Position numbers and translations under genes: made by a program. From Actinosynnema sp040640215 (GTDB lineage: Bacteria > Actinomycetota > Actinomycetes > Mycobacteriales > Pseudonocardiaceae), in assembly GCF_040640215.1 (NCBI RefSeq), contig NZ_JBFABG010000001.1, positions 248,001 through 312,000 of the forward strand: a stretch of DNA of 64,000 nt, written 5' to 3'. The notes below the pieces were generated by a model that saw only the letters and a program-made list of their open reading frames with translations, was not told the DNA's origin and ran no database searches. Of this stretch, positions 43,241-51,764 are shown one piece after another (the stretch's first letter is position 1; each line of letters opens with the position of its first letter).

Positions 43241-43260
43241 GCGTCCACAGCCGTCCACAG
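43241..43260. repeat. 10-bp direct repeat before the XRE regulator
   Basis: GCGTCCACAG (43241-43250) is followed at once by CCGTCCACAG (43251-43260), 19 bases before the regulator start. One-turn spacing suggests a regulator binding site on one face of the DNA, perhaps for autoregulation. Confidence 0.4.
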
Positions 43261-43279
43261 TCGTCGGGAGCCAGTCGCC

Positions 43280-44413
43280 GTGTCCGAGACAGCACGAGCG
43301 CTTCGCGCGGCCAGAGAGGCGGCGGGCTTGAGCTTGGCCGTGATGGCCCAACGCACGCACTACAGCAAGTCGATGCTCGGGATGGTGGAGAACGGCCAAC
43401 GGACCGCGACGCCCGACCTGGTGGCGGCCTACGAACGTGCGTTGAACGCACAGGGGTTGGGTGAGGATGTGAACAGACGGGAACTGCTGGCGGCAGCCGC
43501 AGCCGTGCTCGCCGGGGCGAACACGCCGGAGCCACTGGCCCGCCTGCTCGACGGGCTCACGGCCGCCGAGGCTCCCGGCAGGGTCGGACGTTCGGAAGTG
43601 GCAGCCGTTCGGCACGCCACCTCCGTCTACACGACGATGGATCTCCGCTACGGAGGTGCCGTGGCGGCAGACGTCTCCAGTGGCGCACTCCGTTGGGCGG
43701 TAAGCCTTTTGGACGCACCCATGCGGGAAGACACTCGCGTCGCCCTCTCAGCGGCGGTGGGGGCGCTGGCGGACCGGACGGCGTGGACGCACTTCGACTC
43801 CGGGCAGACCTATTCGGCGCGCCGGTTGTCGACGCTGGCGCTCCGCACGGCCGACGCCGGGGCCGATCCGGACCTCCGCGCGCACGTGGTGTTGAACATG
43901 GCCGCGCAGGTCGGTGACGCCCTGCCCACGGACGCGGTGAACCTGGTCGAGTCGGCCCTGTCCGACAGCCGGGTCTGCGGACCGGAGCGCGCGAACCTCC
44001 ACGGCGTCCTGGGAAGGCACCTGGCGAAAGCGGGCGAGAAGCGCCTGGCGCTCCGGCACGTCGCCAAAGCGGAAACCCTCGCCCAGCACGGTGGGGAAAC
44101 CCCGCCGTGGCTGAGCTTCGTCACGACGGCGCACCTCGACTCGATCATCACTCAAGCCCTGGCCGCCGCCGATGAGAACCGTGAGGCGATCCGACGGTTC
44201 GAGAACCTGCTACCCCGCCTGGGCGCGGACCGGTCGAGAGGCCGCGCGGGGCGCATGATCGACCTCGCCACCCTCTACGCCAGGACCGATCGGCTGGACG
44301 AAGCACGAGCACTGGCCGACAAGGCCGACAACGCCCTGAACGACGTCAGGTCCGCACGCGTGACCGCTCAACTGGCAGCCCTGCGGCAGCGAGTGCAGCC
44401 CTCAAGCCCCTGA
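43280..44413 (+). CDS. XRE-family regulator with TPR-like C-terminus
   Basis: The 377-residue product has an N-terminal XRE helix-turn-helix (about 5-60: LRAAREAAGLSLAVMAQRTH, SKSMLGMVENGQRTATPDL) joined to a long helical TPR-like region (about 130-370). Such proteins are common in actinomycetes and often control a small neighbouring gene or respond to peptides. The GTG at 43280 follows GGGAG. It diverges from the 57-residue membrane peptide and the TPR gene. It lies in the accessory island between DUF2771 and the cold-shock gene. Confidence 0.85.
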   Translation: MSETARALRAAREAAGLSLAVMAQRTHYSKSMLGMVENGQRTATPDLVAAYERALNAQGLGEDVNRRELLAAAAAVLAGANTPEPLARLLDGLTAAEAPGRVGRSEVAAVRHATSVYTTMDLRYGGAVAADVSSGALRWAVSLLDAPMREDTRVALSAAVGALADRTAWTHFDSGQTYSARRLSTLALRTADAGADPDLRAHVVLNMAAQVGDALPTDAVNLVESALSDSRVCGPERANLHGVLGRHLAKAGEKRLALRHVAKAETLAQHGGETPPWLSFVTTAHLDSIITQALAAADENREAIRRFENLLPRLGADRSRGRAGRMIDLATLYARTDRLDEARALADKADNALNDVRSARVTAQLAALRQRVQPSSP

Positions 44414-44454
44414 AAACCTCCCAGAACCGAGCGACCGCAAGGCTCGACCCCGCT

Positions 44455-44841
44455 TTACGGATCAAGCTCCCGGGCCACCGCCCGAACCACATCCGCGATC
44501 ACCTTGGTGTTCTTGCGCTCCGGGTACCGCCCCCGCCGCAACTCGGGCTGGACCTTCGTCTCCAACAGCTTGATCATGTCGTCGATCAACCCGTGCAGCT
44601 CCTCGGCCGGACGACGTCGGGCCTCGGCCACCGAGGGCGCGGGGTCGATCAGCCGCACGGACAGGGCCTGCGGCCCGCGCCGCCCCTCGGCCATGCCGAA
44701 CTCGATGCGCTGCCCGGCCTTCAGGCCCTCGACGCCCGGAGGCAGCGCGGATTTCCGCACGTACACGTCCTCGCCACCGTCCTGGGTGACGAAGCCGAAG
44801 CCCTTTTCCGAGTCGTACCACTTGACCTTGCCGGTCGGCAC
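44455..44841 (-). CDS. Cold-shock-domain protein
   Basis: The 128-residue product has an N-terminal cold-shock domain with both RNA-binding motifs (KGFGFV, and EDVYVRKSAL at the RNP2 position) and a helical C-terminal extension (about 70-128) ending ADVVRAVARELDP. This two-part form matches the mycobacterial CspB-type (Rv0871, from memory, about 135 residues). The GTG at 44841 starts VPTGKVKWYDSEKGFGFV; a GTG at 44850 is possible. It probably binds single-stranded RNA or DNA. Confidence 0.9.
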   Translation of the reverse strand: MPTGKVKWYDSEKGFGFVTQDGGEDVYVRKSALPPGVEGLKAGQRIEFGMAEGRRGPQALSVRLIDPAPSVAEARRRPAEELHGLIDDMIKLLETKVQPELRRGRYPERKNTKVIADVVRAVARELDP

Positions 44842-44978
44842 CGCGCTCACCAATCCTTTTGACGATCACACGACGAACGCGCCCCGGGCGTGCCCAGGAC
44901 GCGTCCCAACAGACTATCCAGAAGTGCCGCTCCGGGGCACCTCCGATTGCGGGACATGCCCGGACTACGCTCACCCGC

Positions 44979-45170
44979 ATGACGTCGCAGAAGCTGATGC
45001 CGGTGGCGGTGGTCCTCTTCGCGGTGGGCGTCGTCGCGATCATCGCGATGTTCGTCGCCGGCGAGAGCGGCCTCCCCGCCTGGGTGTTCGCCGCCGGCTG
45101 GCTGCTCGCCCCGGCCGGTCTGGCGCTGGGCGTGCTCAGCGCCGTGCGCAACTCCCGGCGGCGAGCGTAG
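44979..45170 (+). CDS. Small membrane protein
   Basis: The 63-residue product has two hydrophobic segments (about 9-27 and 34-54) and a basic tail (RNSRRRA). The ATG at 44979 has no ribosome binding site; TACGCT seven bases upstream suggests a leaderless transcript. Its last 35 bases overlap the convergent HAD-phosphatase gene. Function is unknown. Confidence 0.65.
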   Translation: MTSQKLMPVAVVLFAVGVVAIIAMFVAGESGLPAWVFAAGWLLAPAGLALGVLSAVRNSRRRA

Positions 45171-45774
45171 CGGCGTTCTCCCGCAACCAGCCCGGGAACA
45201 GCTCCAGCGAGGTCAGCACCACGTCCGCGCCCTCCGCGACCAGCTCGTCGTGCGAGCACGGCCCGGTGACCACCCCGACCGCCACCGCACCGGCGGCCAG
45301 CGCCCCGCGCACGTCCCCGACGTGGTCCCCCACGTACACCGCCGCGCCGGCGAGCTTCAACGCCTCGGCCTTGCCGGTGGACCACAGCTCGCCGAACAAC
45401 CCGTCGACCTCCCAGCCGAGCGCCGACAGGTGCAGGGCCGCGTTCGCCCGGTACTTCCCGGTCACCACCAGCACGCTCCCGCCCAGCTCACGCACGGCCG
45501 CAAGCGATTGCGCCGCGCCGGGCAGGGCCACCGTCGCCGGGATGACGATCTCCGGGTAGAGCGCGCGGAACCGCGCCACCAGGTCCGGGATCTCCTCCTC
45601 GGGCACGCCCCGATCGCGGTAGACCATGTCCAGCGGCGGGCCGAGGTTGGCCGCGAAGTGCGCCCCGTCGAGCGGGTAGCCGCATTCGGCCGCGACGGCG
45701 TCCATCACCGCGACCATGCCCGGCCGGGGGTCGATGAGCGTCATGTCGAGGTCGAATCCCACGGTCAACGGCAC
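45136..45774 (-). CDS. HAD-family hydrolase (phosphoglycolate phosphatase-like)
   Basis: The 212-residue phosphatase has all four HAD motifs: DLDMTLID (nucleophile Asp8), VLVVTGKY, the lysine in STGKAEALK, and VYVGDHVGD. The cap domain between motifs I and II is helical, as in Gph-type enzymes. GTG at 45774 starts MPLTVGFDLD. The substrate is not known. It overlaps the small membrane gene tail to tail and is divergent from a TetR gene. Confidence 0.9.
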   Translation of the reverse strand: MPLTVGFDLDMTLIDPRPGMVAVMDAVAAECGYPLDGAHFAANLGPPLDMVYRDRGVPEEEIPDLVARFRALYPEIVIPATVALPGAAQSLAAVRELGGSVLVVTGKYRANAALHLSALGWEVDGLFGELWSTGKAEALKLAGAAVYVGDHVGDVRGALAAGAVAVGVVTGPCSHDELVAEGADVVLTSLELFPGWLRENAATLAAGSCARR

Positions 45775-45799
45775 ATTCGCACTCTACGGTCCACCGGGG

Positions 45800-45824
45800 T
45801 TTACAAAAAAGCGCTCTGTGTAAA
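45800..45824. promoter_or_regulatory. TetR-type inverted repeat TTTACA-N13-TGTAAA
   Basis: TTTACA (45800-45805) and TGTAAA (45819-45824) form a 25-base inverted repeat ending ten bases before the TetR start. It also contains an A-run and lies just upstream of the divergent HAD gene, so autoregulation and control of both genes are plausible. Confidence 0.55.
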
Positions 45825-45834
45825 GCTGGACGCC

Positions 45835-46380
45835 GTGACGGAACTCACCCGCACGGTGCTCGAAGCCGCGACCGACCTCCTGGCGTCGCGGGGCGTCCAG
45901 GGCCTCCGGATGGCCGACGTCGCCACGAGGGCCGGGGTGAGCAGGCAGTCCGTCTACAACGAGTTCGGCAACAAGGAACGGATCGTGCACGCCGTCGCCC
46001 TCTACAAGACCGAGGAATTCCTCGACGGCGTGCGCTCCCGGCTCGCCACGGCGGCGGACCCCGTCGACGGGGTCCGCGACGCCACCGCCTTCGTCTTCGA
46101 GCGCGCCGCGCGGGACCCGCTCACCCAGTCCCTGTTCAGCGGGGCGAACGCCGAGGACATGCTCCCGCTGGTGACCACGCGCGGGCACCCGGTCATGGCC
46201 GCCGCGACCGACGTGTTCCTGGAGCACTTCCACCTGCACTACCCGTGGCTGTCGGCGGAGCGCGCCGAGCTGATCGCCGAGCACGTGGTCCGGCTCATGA
46301 TCAGCCACCTGCTGACGCCCAGCCGCGACCCGGTGCAGGCCGTGGTCTGCATCACCCACGCGCTGCTCCACGCGCCCTGA
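45835..46380 (+). CDS. TetR-family transcriptional regulator
   Basis: The 181-residue product has the TetR DNA-binding domain at about 10-55 (RMADVATRAGVSRQSVYNEF) and a helical ligand domain with a C-terminal part like the TetR_C group of actinobacteria. The GTG at 45835 lies ten bases behind the TTTACA/TGTAAA palindrome. It is divergent from the HAD phosphatase and upstream of yccF; the target is not certain. Confidence 0.9.
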   Translation: MTELTRTVLEAATDLLASRGVQGLRMADVATRAGVSRQSVYNEFGNKERIVHAVALYKTEEFLDGVRSRLATAADPVDGVRDATAFVFERAARDPLTQSLFSGANAEDMLPLVTTRGHPVMAAATDVFLEHFHLHYPWLSAERAELIAEHVVRLMISHLLTPSRDPVQAVVCITHALLHAP

Positions 46381-46442
46381 CGGCCCGCACCCGGTCCACG
46401 CCACTTCGGCACGCCACCGCCCGCGTGCGGCAAGATGGTGGG

Positions 46443-46814
46443 GTGCGGATCATCTTGAACCTCATCTGGCTGGTGCTGAGCGGGTTCTGGCTCGCGATCG
46501 GGTACGTGCTGACCGGGATCATCTGCTGCGTCCTGATCATCACCATCCCGTGGGGGCTGGCCGCGTTCCGCATCGCGAACTACGCGCTGTGGCCGTTCGG
46601 CCGGACCGTCGTGGACCGGCCGGGCGCGGGCGCGCCGTCGCTGCTCGGCAACGTCATCTGGATCGTCGTGGCCGGGATCTGGCTGGCGATCGGGCACGTG
46701 GTCAGCGGCGTCCTGCTGTGCGTCACGATCATCGGCATCCCGCTCGGGATCGCCAACTTCAAGATGGTCCCCGTGTCGCTCATGCCGCTGGGCAAGGAGA
46801 TCGTCCCGGCCTAG
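46443..46814 (+). CDS. YccF-family membrane protein
   Basis: The 123-residue product carries two tandem YccF domains (PF03733): NLIWLVLSGFWLAIGYVLTG and its near copy NVIWIVVAGIWLAIGHVVSG, each followed by a TIP/GIP-type hairpin (LIITIPWGLAAFRIANY, TIIGIPLGIANFKM). The internal duplication suggests a symmetric inner-membrane protein. From memory, the mycobacterial relative is Rv0870c, beside the cold-shock gene. Function is unknown. Confidence 0.9.
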   Translation: MRIILNLIWLVLSGFWLAIGYVLTGIICCVLIITIPWGLAAFRIANYALWPFGRTVVDRPGAGAPSLLGNVIWIVVAGIWLAIGHVVSGVLLCVTIIGIPLGIANFKMVPVSLMPLGKEIVPA

Positions 46815-46836
46815 CGCGGAACCACCCGCCGGCCGG

Positions 46837-47628
46837 CTACTCCGCGGGCCGCTGGTCGAGCTGGACCACCAGACACGGCCCGCCGCTGTACAGCCCGGCG
46901 TCGACGGCCAGCACCCGGTCGTCCGCGTACCGCAGCGGTCCGTCGATCTCCTGCGGCGGCACGCCCAACTGGTCGGCGATGACGCTGTGCCCGTGCACCA
47001 CCTCGGCACCGCCCAGCACCTCCAGCAGGTCGGCGGCCACCGTCCCGCCGTCCGGGCCGCGGAACGCGTACCGGGTGGTCATCTTGCGCCAGCACTCCCA
47101 CCACGCTTCGAGGTCGTGCCCGTCGAGCAGCTCGCGCACGGCGGCGTTGACCTCGTCGATGGAGTCGCCCCACTCCAGGTAGGCGAGGGTGTCGGAGTGC
47201 ATCAGCAGGTGGCTGTCGACGCGGTGCAGCACCGGGCGCGACGTCAGCCACTCGATGTGCCGGTCGGTGAGCCGGTCCTGGTCGCTGCGCAGGCCGCCGT
47301 TGAGCAGCCAACTGCGCGCGAAGCTGCGCGGCGTCGGCGCGTTCGGCACGTGCTCGTCGCCGAACCGGTGCATCCCCAGCAACAGGATCTCGTGGTTGCC
47401 GATGAGGGCGTCCACCTGCCCGCCGCTCTGCTCGGACAGCCTCATCACGAATTCGATGACGCCGATGCCGTCCGGACCCCGGTCCACGAAGTCGCCGAGG
47501 AACCACAGCTCGGCGTCGCCGCCTGCCCAGTCGCCCGCCTCGTCCACGAGGTCTTGGGCGTGCAGGGCGCGGGTGAGCTCGGCGAGGTGCCCGTGCACGT
47601 CGCCTACCACGAAGAGCGGTCGGTCCAC
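46837..47628 (-). CDS. Metallophosphoesterase (serine/threonine phosphatase-like)
   Basis: The 263-residue product has the calcineurin-like motifs GDVHGHL, GDFVDRGPDG and GNHE, and later HSDT and VHGHS, giving a two-metal active site. It resembles bacterial PrpE/diadenosine-tetraphosphatase-type proteins. GTG at 47628 starts VDRPLFVVGDVHGH; TATCGT lies upstream in a position for leaderless transcription. The target is not known. Confidence 0.88.
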   Translation of the reverse strand: MDRPLFVVGDVHGHLAELTRALHAQDLVDEAGDWAGGDAELWFLGDFVDRGPDGIGVIEFVMRLSEQSGGQVDALIGNHEILLLGMHRFGDEHVPNAPTPRSFARSWLLNGGLRSDQDRLTDRHIEWLTSRPVLHRVDSHLLMHSDTLAYLEWGDSIDEVNAAVRELLDGHDLEAWWECWRKMTTRYAFRGPDGGTVAADLLEVLGGAEVVHGHSVIADQLGVPPQEIDGPLRYADDRVLAVDAGLYSGGPCLVVQLDQRPAE

Positions 47629-47950
47629 ACCGCGACGATAAGCGACGTCGCCGCGCGGCGCGCACGTGTGGATCAACCGACGGCCCGGTTGGTCCGGATG
47701 GCGACGTCCGAACCGGCCCGACCGGCCTCCCCCTCCGGGGTGAACTCCGCGCCGTGGCCGTGGTGTCACGGGCGGTGAGCCCGTCCTCAGGTCCACGAAA
47801 GAGCACTTGGCGCGGGTCGCAATGGTGGACGCGGCGGTGGATGCGGTGGTGGGTCGCGGCGGTGGCGGAGACATCGCCACGGGAGTGCTGACGCCCCGGG
47901 AGCACGTCGGCCGGCTGCGACCGCACGCCGACCGGCTCAGCCGGCTCCCG
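47629..47950. other. Intergenic region
   Basis: This 322-base gap between the phosphatase start and the stop of the next minus-strand gene holds no supportable gene and no strong hairpin. The frames here are open in several registers, without family content. Confidence 0.45.
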
Positions 47951-48679
47951 TCACTCGGTCTCGGAGCCGGCCAGCACCCGGCCGAGCACCTCGCGGTCTC
48001 CGGTGACCCGCACCTCTTCCGGGGCGAGCCGACCCCAGAGCAGCAGGTAGAGCTGTTCGGCCGTGCCCGCCACTGTCACGGTCACCGTCGCGCCGCCCGC
48101 GTCCAGCCGCCGCAGCGCCCCCGTGCCGTCCGGTGCGCCGATCAACCAGGACCGGTCCGGCGCGACCAGCTCGACCACGACCGGGCCGAGGCCCCGCGCC
48201 CGGTCGCCCAGGCAGTGGTCGATGAACTCGTCCACCCCGTCCGCCGCCAGGTCCGCCGGGACCGGCTCGGGCGCGCCCACCGCGCTCTGCGCGTCCCAGC
48301 AGTGCACGACCAGTTCGTGCGCCTGCCGCCAGGCCACCGCCGTCGCCCGGTCCTTCCCCTCTTCTCCCCACCACGCCCACAGCACCGCGTCCGGCGAGCA
48401 GAAGCGCTGCACGGCCTGGTACCGCGCGGTGATCTCGCGCCAGCCGGCGACCCGGTCCGGGCCCGTCTCCCCGGCGCGGCGCGCGGCGTCCGCGTCCGGG
48501 CGCTCGCCCTTGGCCAGGACCACGGACGTCCACCACCCCTGGACCTCGGCGAGGTGCGCCACCAGGTCGTCCACCGTCCACCCCGGGCAGCTCGGCACCG
48601 CGCGCTCCAGGTTGCCGTCCACCGCGTCGCCGAACGCCTCGCCGTACCGCTCCAGAACCGCCAGGTGATCGATGCCCAT
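47951..48679 (-). CDS. Mycothiol-dependent maleylpyruvate isomerase-family protein
   Basis: The 242-residue product belongs to the DinB-like, mycothiol-dependent maleylpyruvate isomerase N-terminal family (TIGR03083-like). Marks are VPSCPGWTVDDLVAHLAEVQ (about 29-48), the metal-binding His at that region and WRQAHELVVHCWDAQ near 117-131. It has a C-terminal sterol-carrier-like part. Such proteins act on mycothiol conjugates or are uncharacterised. The ATG at 48679 has no clear ribosome binding site. Confidence 0.88.
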   Translation of the reverse strand: MGIDHLAVLERYGEAFGDAVDGNLERAVPSCPGWTVDDLVAHLAEVQGWWTSVVLAKGERPDADAARRAGETGPDRVAGWREITARYQAVQRFCSPDAVLWAWWGEEGKDRATAVAWRQAHELVVHCWDAQSAVGAPEPVPADLAADGVDEFIDHCLGDRARGLGPVVVELVAPDRSWLIGAPDGTGALRRLDAGGATVTVTVAGTAEQLYLLLWGRLAPEEVRVTGDREVLGRVLAGSETE

Positions 48680-48752
48680 CCCCGGACGCTAACCGGGCGG
48701 TACGACATTCCCGATCCCGTCGCGGGTCAGCGCCCGCGCGCAACGGGCCCGC

Positions 48753-49541
48753 CTAGCCCGGGAACGGGTCGGCCGACCTCCCCACCAGGTCCGCGATGGA
48801 CTTCAGCACGAGGGTCGGCCGGTACGGGTAGAGCTCCGCCGTCGTGTCCGCCGAGATCCCGGTGAGCACCAGGATCGTCCGCAGCCCGGCTTCCAGCCCG
48901 GCCCGCACGTCCGTGTCCATCCGGTCACCGATCATCAGCGTGTTCTCCGAGTGCGCGCCCAGCGCCCGCAACGCCGAGCGCATCATCAACGGGTTCGGCT
49001 TGCCCACGTAGTACGGCTCGCGCCCGGTGGCCCGCTCGATCAGCGCCGCGATCGAGCCCGTGGCCGGCAGCGAACCCTCCCGCGACGGCCCGGTGGCGTC
49101 GGGGTTGGTCGCGATGAACCTCGCGCCCTCCTCCACCAGCCGGATCGCCTTGGTGATCGCGGTGAAGCTGTACGTGCGGGTCTCGCCGAGCACCACGTAG
49201 TCCGGGTCCCGGTCGGTCAGCACGTACCCGATCTCGTGCAGCGCCGTGGTCAACCCGGCTTCGCCGATCACGAACGCCGAGCCGCCGGGCCGCTGCGAGT
49301 CCAGGAACCGGGCGGTGGCCAGGGCGGACGTCCAGATCGCCGACTCCGGCACCTCCAGCCCGGTGCGGGCCAGCCGGGCGCGCAGGTCGCGCGGCGTGTA
49401 GATCGAGTTGTTGGTGAGCACGAGGAACGGGGTGCCGTTCGCGGTGAGCTCCGCGACGAACTCGCCGGACCCCGGGATCGGGTGCTCCTCGTGCACGAGC
49501 ACGCCGTCCATGTCCATCAGGTAGTTCCAGCGCTCACCCAT
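48753..49541 (-). CDS. HAD-IIA family hydrolase (NagD-like)
   Basis: The 262-residue sugar or nucleotide phosphatase has motif I DMDGVLVHEEHPIPG, the motif II threonine in VLTNNS, the NPD and GKPNP segments of the C2B cap, and motif IV MIGDRMDTDV. This is the NagD/AraL layout. I used the ATG at 49541, which starts the conserved part; ATG at 49550 and TTG at 49562 are also in frame. Substrate is not determined. Confidence 0.92.
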   Translation of the reverse strand: MGERWNYLMDMDGVLVHEEHPIPGSGEFVAELTANGTPFLVLTNNSIYTPRDLRARLARTGLEVPESAIWTSALATARFLDSQRPGGSAFVIGEAGLTTALHEIGYVLTDRDPDYVVLGETRTYSFTAITKAIRLVEEGARFIATNPDATGPSREGSLPATGSIAALIERATGREPYYVGKPNPLMMRSALRALGAHSENTLMIGDRMDTDVRAGLEAGLRTILVLTGISADTTAELYPYRPTLVLKSIADLVGRSADPFPG

Positions 49542-49581
49542 GCCCGCCATGCTGCCGGCCAACCCGCCGACCGGCCTCCGG

Positions 49582-50043
49582 TCAGCCTTCGACGACGCGC
49601 TTGCGGAAGAGGTCGATCACGGACTTGTGGTAGCGCTCCAGCACCGCCCACTCCTCGGGCGCGAACTGGGCCAACGCCTCCCGCAACGTCTCCTGCGCGC
49701 CCACGAACAGGTGGCCGAACCGCTCCTCTGCGACGGTGACCTCGACCAGCACCTTGCGCCGGTCGTGCGGGTCGCGCACGCGCCGCACGTACCCGGCCTT
49801 CTCCAGCCGGTCGATCACCCCGGTCACCGCGCCGGTGGACAGGCCGGACAGCTCGGCGATCTTGCCGGCGGTGATCGGCTCCTCCGCGCGCACCGCCAGG
49901 TCCAGGCACTTCTCGTCGGTCGGCGACAACCCCATCCGCTCGGCCACGCGGCTGTGGAACAGGGTGGTGAGCGCGCTCGTCTCGCGGGCGTAGAAGCCGA
50001 ACCGCTCCAGCACTTCGGCGGGGACGTCGTGCTCGCTCGTCAT
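49582..50043 (-). CDS. MarR-family transcriptional regulator
   Basis: The 153-residue product has a winged-helix domain (about 50-95: EPITAGKIAELSGLSTGAVT, then GYVRRVRDPHDRRKV). It diverges from moaA, with an AT-rich AAATAATTT site (50047-50055) just upstream of its ATG. It may regulate itself or moaA. The ATG at 50043 follows a low-GC stretch; the frame is open upstream but its content is antisense to moaA. Confidence 0.9.
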   Translation of the reverse strand: MTSEHDVPAEVLERFGFYARETSALTTLFHSRVAERMGLSPTDEKCLDLAVRAEEPITAGKIAELSGLSTGAVTGVIDRLEKAGYVRRVRDPHDRRKVLVEVTVAEERFGHLFVGAQETLREALAQFAPEEWAVLERYHKSVIDLFRKRVVEG

Positions 50044-50158
50044 GTCAAATAATTTAGCTGGCGAGAGACCCGCGCAGGCACCGTCCTCCAGCGCGGCCCA
50101 CGACGCCGACCCCGTCGGGGGCCACGACCACGGAGGTGGGAGCAGTACCCTGGCAGAG

Positions 50159-51217
50159 GTGACGGCTGTCGAGTTGGGACTACCCGGCGTGCGCGGCACG
50201 CCCGAGACGACGACGAGGCCCGACTCCCCGCTGCTGGTCGACAAGTTCGGCCGGGTCGCGACCGACCTGCGGGTGTCGCTGACCGACCGGTGCAACCTCC
50301 GGTGCACCTACTGCATGCCCGCCGAGGGCCTGGACTGGCTGCCCAAGCCGGAACTGCTCACCGACGACGAGCTCGCCCGGCTGATCGGCGTGGCGGTGAC
50401 CGGGCTCGGCGTGACCGACATCCGGTTCACCGGCGGCGAGCCGCTGTTGCGGCCCGGCCTGGAGCGGGTGATCGCCGCGACCGCCGCCCTGACCCCCCGG
50501 CCCCGGATGTCCATGACCACGAACGGCGTCGGCCTGGCGCGCCGCGCCGGTGCCCTGGTCGACGCGGGCCTGAACCGGGTGAACGTCTCGCTGGACACCC
50601 TCGACCCCTCGCGCTTCCACGCGCTGACCAGGCGCGACCGCCTTGAGGACGTGTTCGAGGGGCTGGCCGCCGCGCGCGCGGCCGGGCTGACCCCGGTGAA
50701 GGTCAACTCGGTGCTGATGCGCGGCGTGAACGAGGACGAGGCCGTGCCGCTGCTGCGGTTCTGCCTGGAGCACGGGTACCAGCTCCGGTTCATCGAGCAG
50801 ATGCCGCTGGACCCGCAGCACGCGTGGGACCGGGACGACATGGTCACCGCCGAGGAGATCCTGGCGGCGCTGCGCGGCGCGTTCGAGCTGACGCCCGAGC
50901 CCGGTGCCCGGGGCGGCGCGCCGGCCGAGCGGTGGCTGGTCGACGGCGGGCCCGCCGTGGTGGGCGTGATCGCGTCCGTGACCAGGCCGTTCTGCGCGGC
51001 GTGCGACCGGACCCGGCTGACCGCGGACGGCCAGGTCCGCAACTGCCTGTTCAGCCAGTCCGAGACGGACCTGAGGGCGCTGCTGCGCGGCGGCGCGTCC
51101 GACGAGGAGATCGCCGGGCGGTGGCGGGCGAACTCGTGGGCGAAGGCGGCCGGGCACGGCATCAACGACGACGGCTTCCACCAGCCCGAGCGGCCGATGA
51201 GCGCGATCGGGGGATGA
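50159..51217 (+). CDS. moaA: GTP 3',8-cyclase MoaA
   Basis: This radical-SAM enzyme makes the first intermediate of molybdenum cofactor from GTP, with MoaC. The 352 residues have the N-terminal 4Fe-4S motif with Cys45, Cys49 and Cys52 (DRCNLRCTYC) and the C-terminal cluster in FCAACDRTRL and VRNC. The protein ends in Gly-Gly, which is functionally conserved. The GTG at 50159 was chosen; the N-terminus up to residue 20 is variable. It is followed by moaD with one base between genes. Confidence 0.95.
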   Translation: MTAVELGLPGVRGTPETTTRPDSPLLVDKFGRVATDLRVSLTDRCNLRCTYCMPAEGLDWLPKPELLTDDELARLIGVAVTGLGVTDIRFTGGEPLLRPGLERVIAATAALTPRPRMSMTTNGVGLARRAGALVDAGLNRVNVSLDTLDPSRFHALTRRDRLEDVFEGLAAARAAGLTPVKVNSVLMRGVNEDEAVPLLRFCLEHGYQLRFIEQMPLDPQHAWDRDDMVTAEEILAALRGAFELTPEPGARGGAPAERWLVDGGPAVVGVIASVTRPFCAACDRTRLTADGQVRNCLFSQSETDLRALLRGGASDEEIAGRWRANSWAKAAGHGINDDGFHQPERPMSAIGG

Positions 51218-51218
51218 C

Positions 51219-51473
51219 GTGGTGCGGCTGACGGTGCGGTACTTCGCCGGCGCGCGGGCGGCGGCCGGGGTGCCGGACGAGAGCCTGGAGCTGTCCGGTG
51301 CGCCCACGGTGGCGCACGTGCTCGACGCGATGTGCGCGCGGCACGGGGACGGCTTGGGGCGCGTGCTGGCGGCGTGCAGCTTCCTGTTGGACGGCGTGGC
51401 CGTGCGCGACCGCGACACCCCCGTCGGGCCGGGGGCTCAACTGGACGTGCTCCCGCCCTTCGCCGGCGGTTGA
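51219..51473 (+). CDS. moaD: MoaD/ThiS-family sulfur carrier
   Basis: The 84-residue ubiquitin-like protein ends in FAGG, the Gly-Gly that is thiocarboxylated and donates sulfur to precursor Z on MPT synthase. It pairs with MoaE encoded at 53 kb. GTG codons at 51219 and 51222 are both possible; GGGGGATGAC lies upstream. The conserved start MVRLTVRYFAGARAAAG supports the call. Confidence 0.92.
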   Translation: MVRLTVRYFAGARAAAGVPDESLELSGAPTVAHVLDAMCARHGDGLGRVLAACSFLLDGVAVRDRDTPVGPGAQLDVLPPFAGG

Positions 51474-51608
51474 CGAACCTCCCACCCCAACCCCCGCCCC
51501 GACCGTCCGAGGAACCTCATCGCCGACCGCTGAAGGACCTTCCGGACGCGGCCGGCAGGTGTTCTCCAAGGGGCCGAATGACGTGAGGGAGACCTCACTC
51601 AACGTGAT

Positions 51609-51700
51609 CCATCTCGACAGATCTCAGAACGGAAACGAGACGGTAACGGCCATCTGACCTGGCTAAACACCCATCTCGACAGATCACCCCAAACCGTTAC
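51609..51700. promoter_or_regulatory. Duplicated palindrome module upstream of rpf
   Basis: CCATCTCGACAGATC occurs identically at 51609-51623 and 51671-51685, and each contains the inverted ATCT-CGAC-AGAT. GTAACGG (51643-51649) and its reverse complement CCGTTAC (51694-51700) lie behind the first and second copy. The pattern looks like paired regulator sites about six helical turns apart. Confidence 0.6.
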
Positions 51701-51764
51701 AGTGATGCCTGACACACCTAGAACGTTTGGACGTGCGCTCCTCGGTTACGTACGGTCGCTCTTC

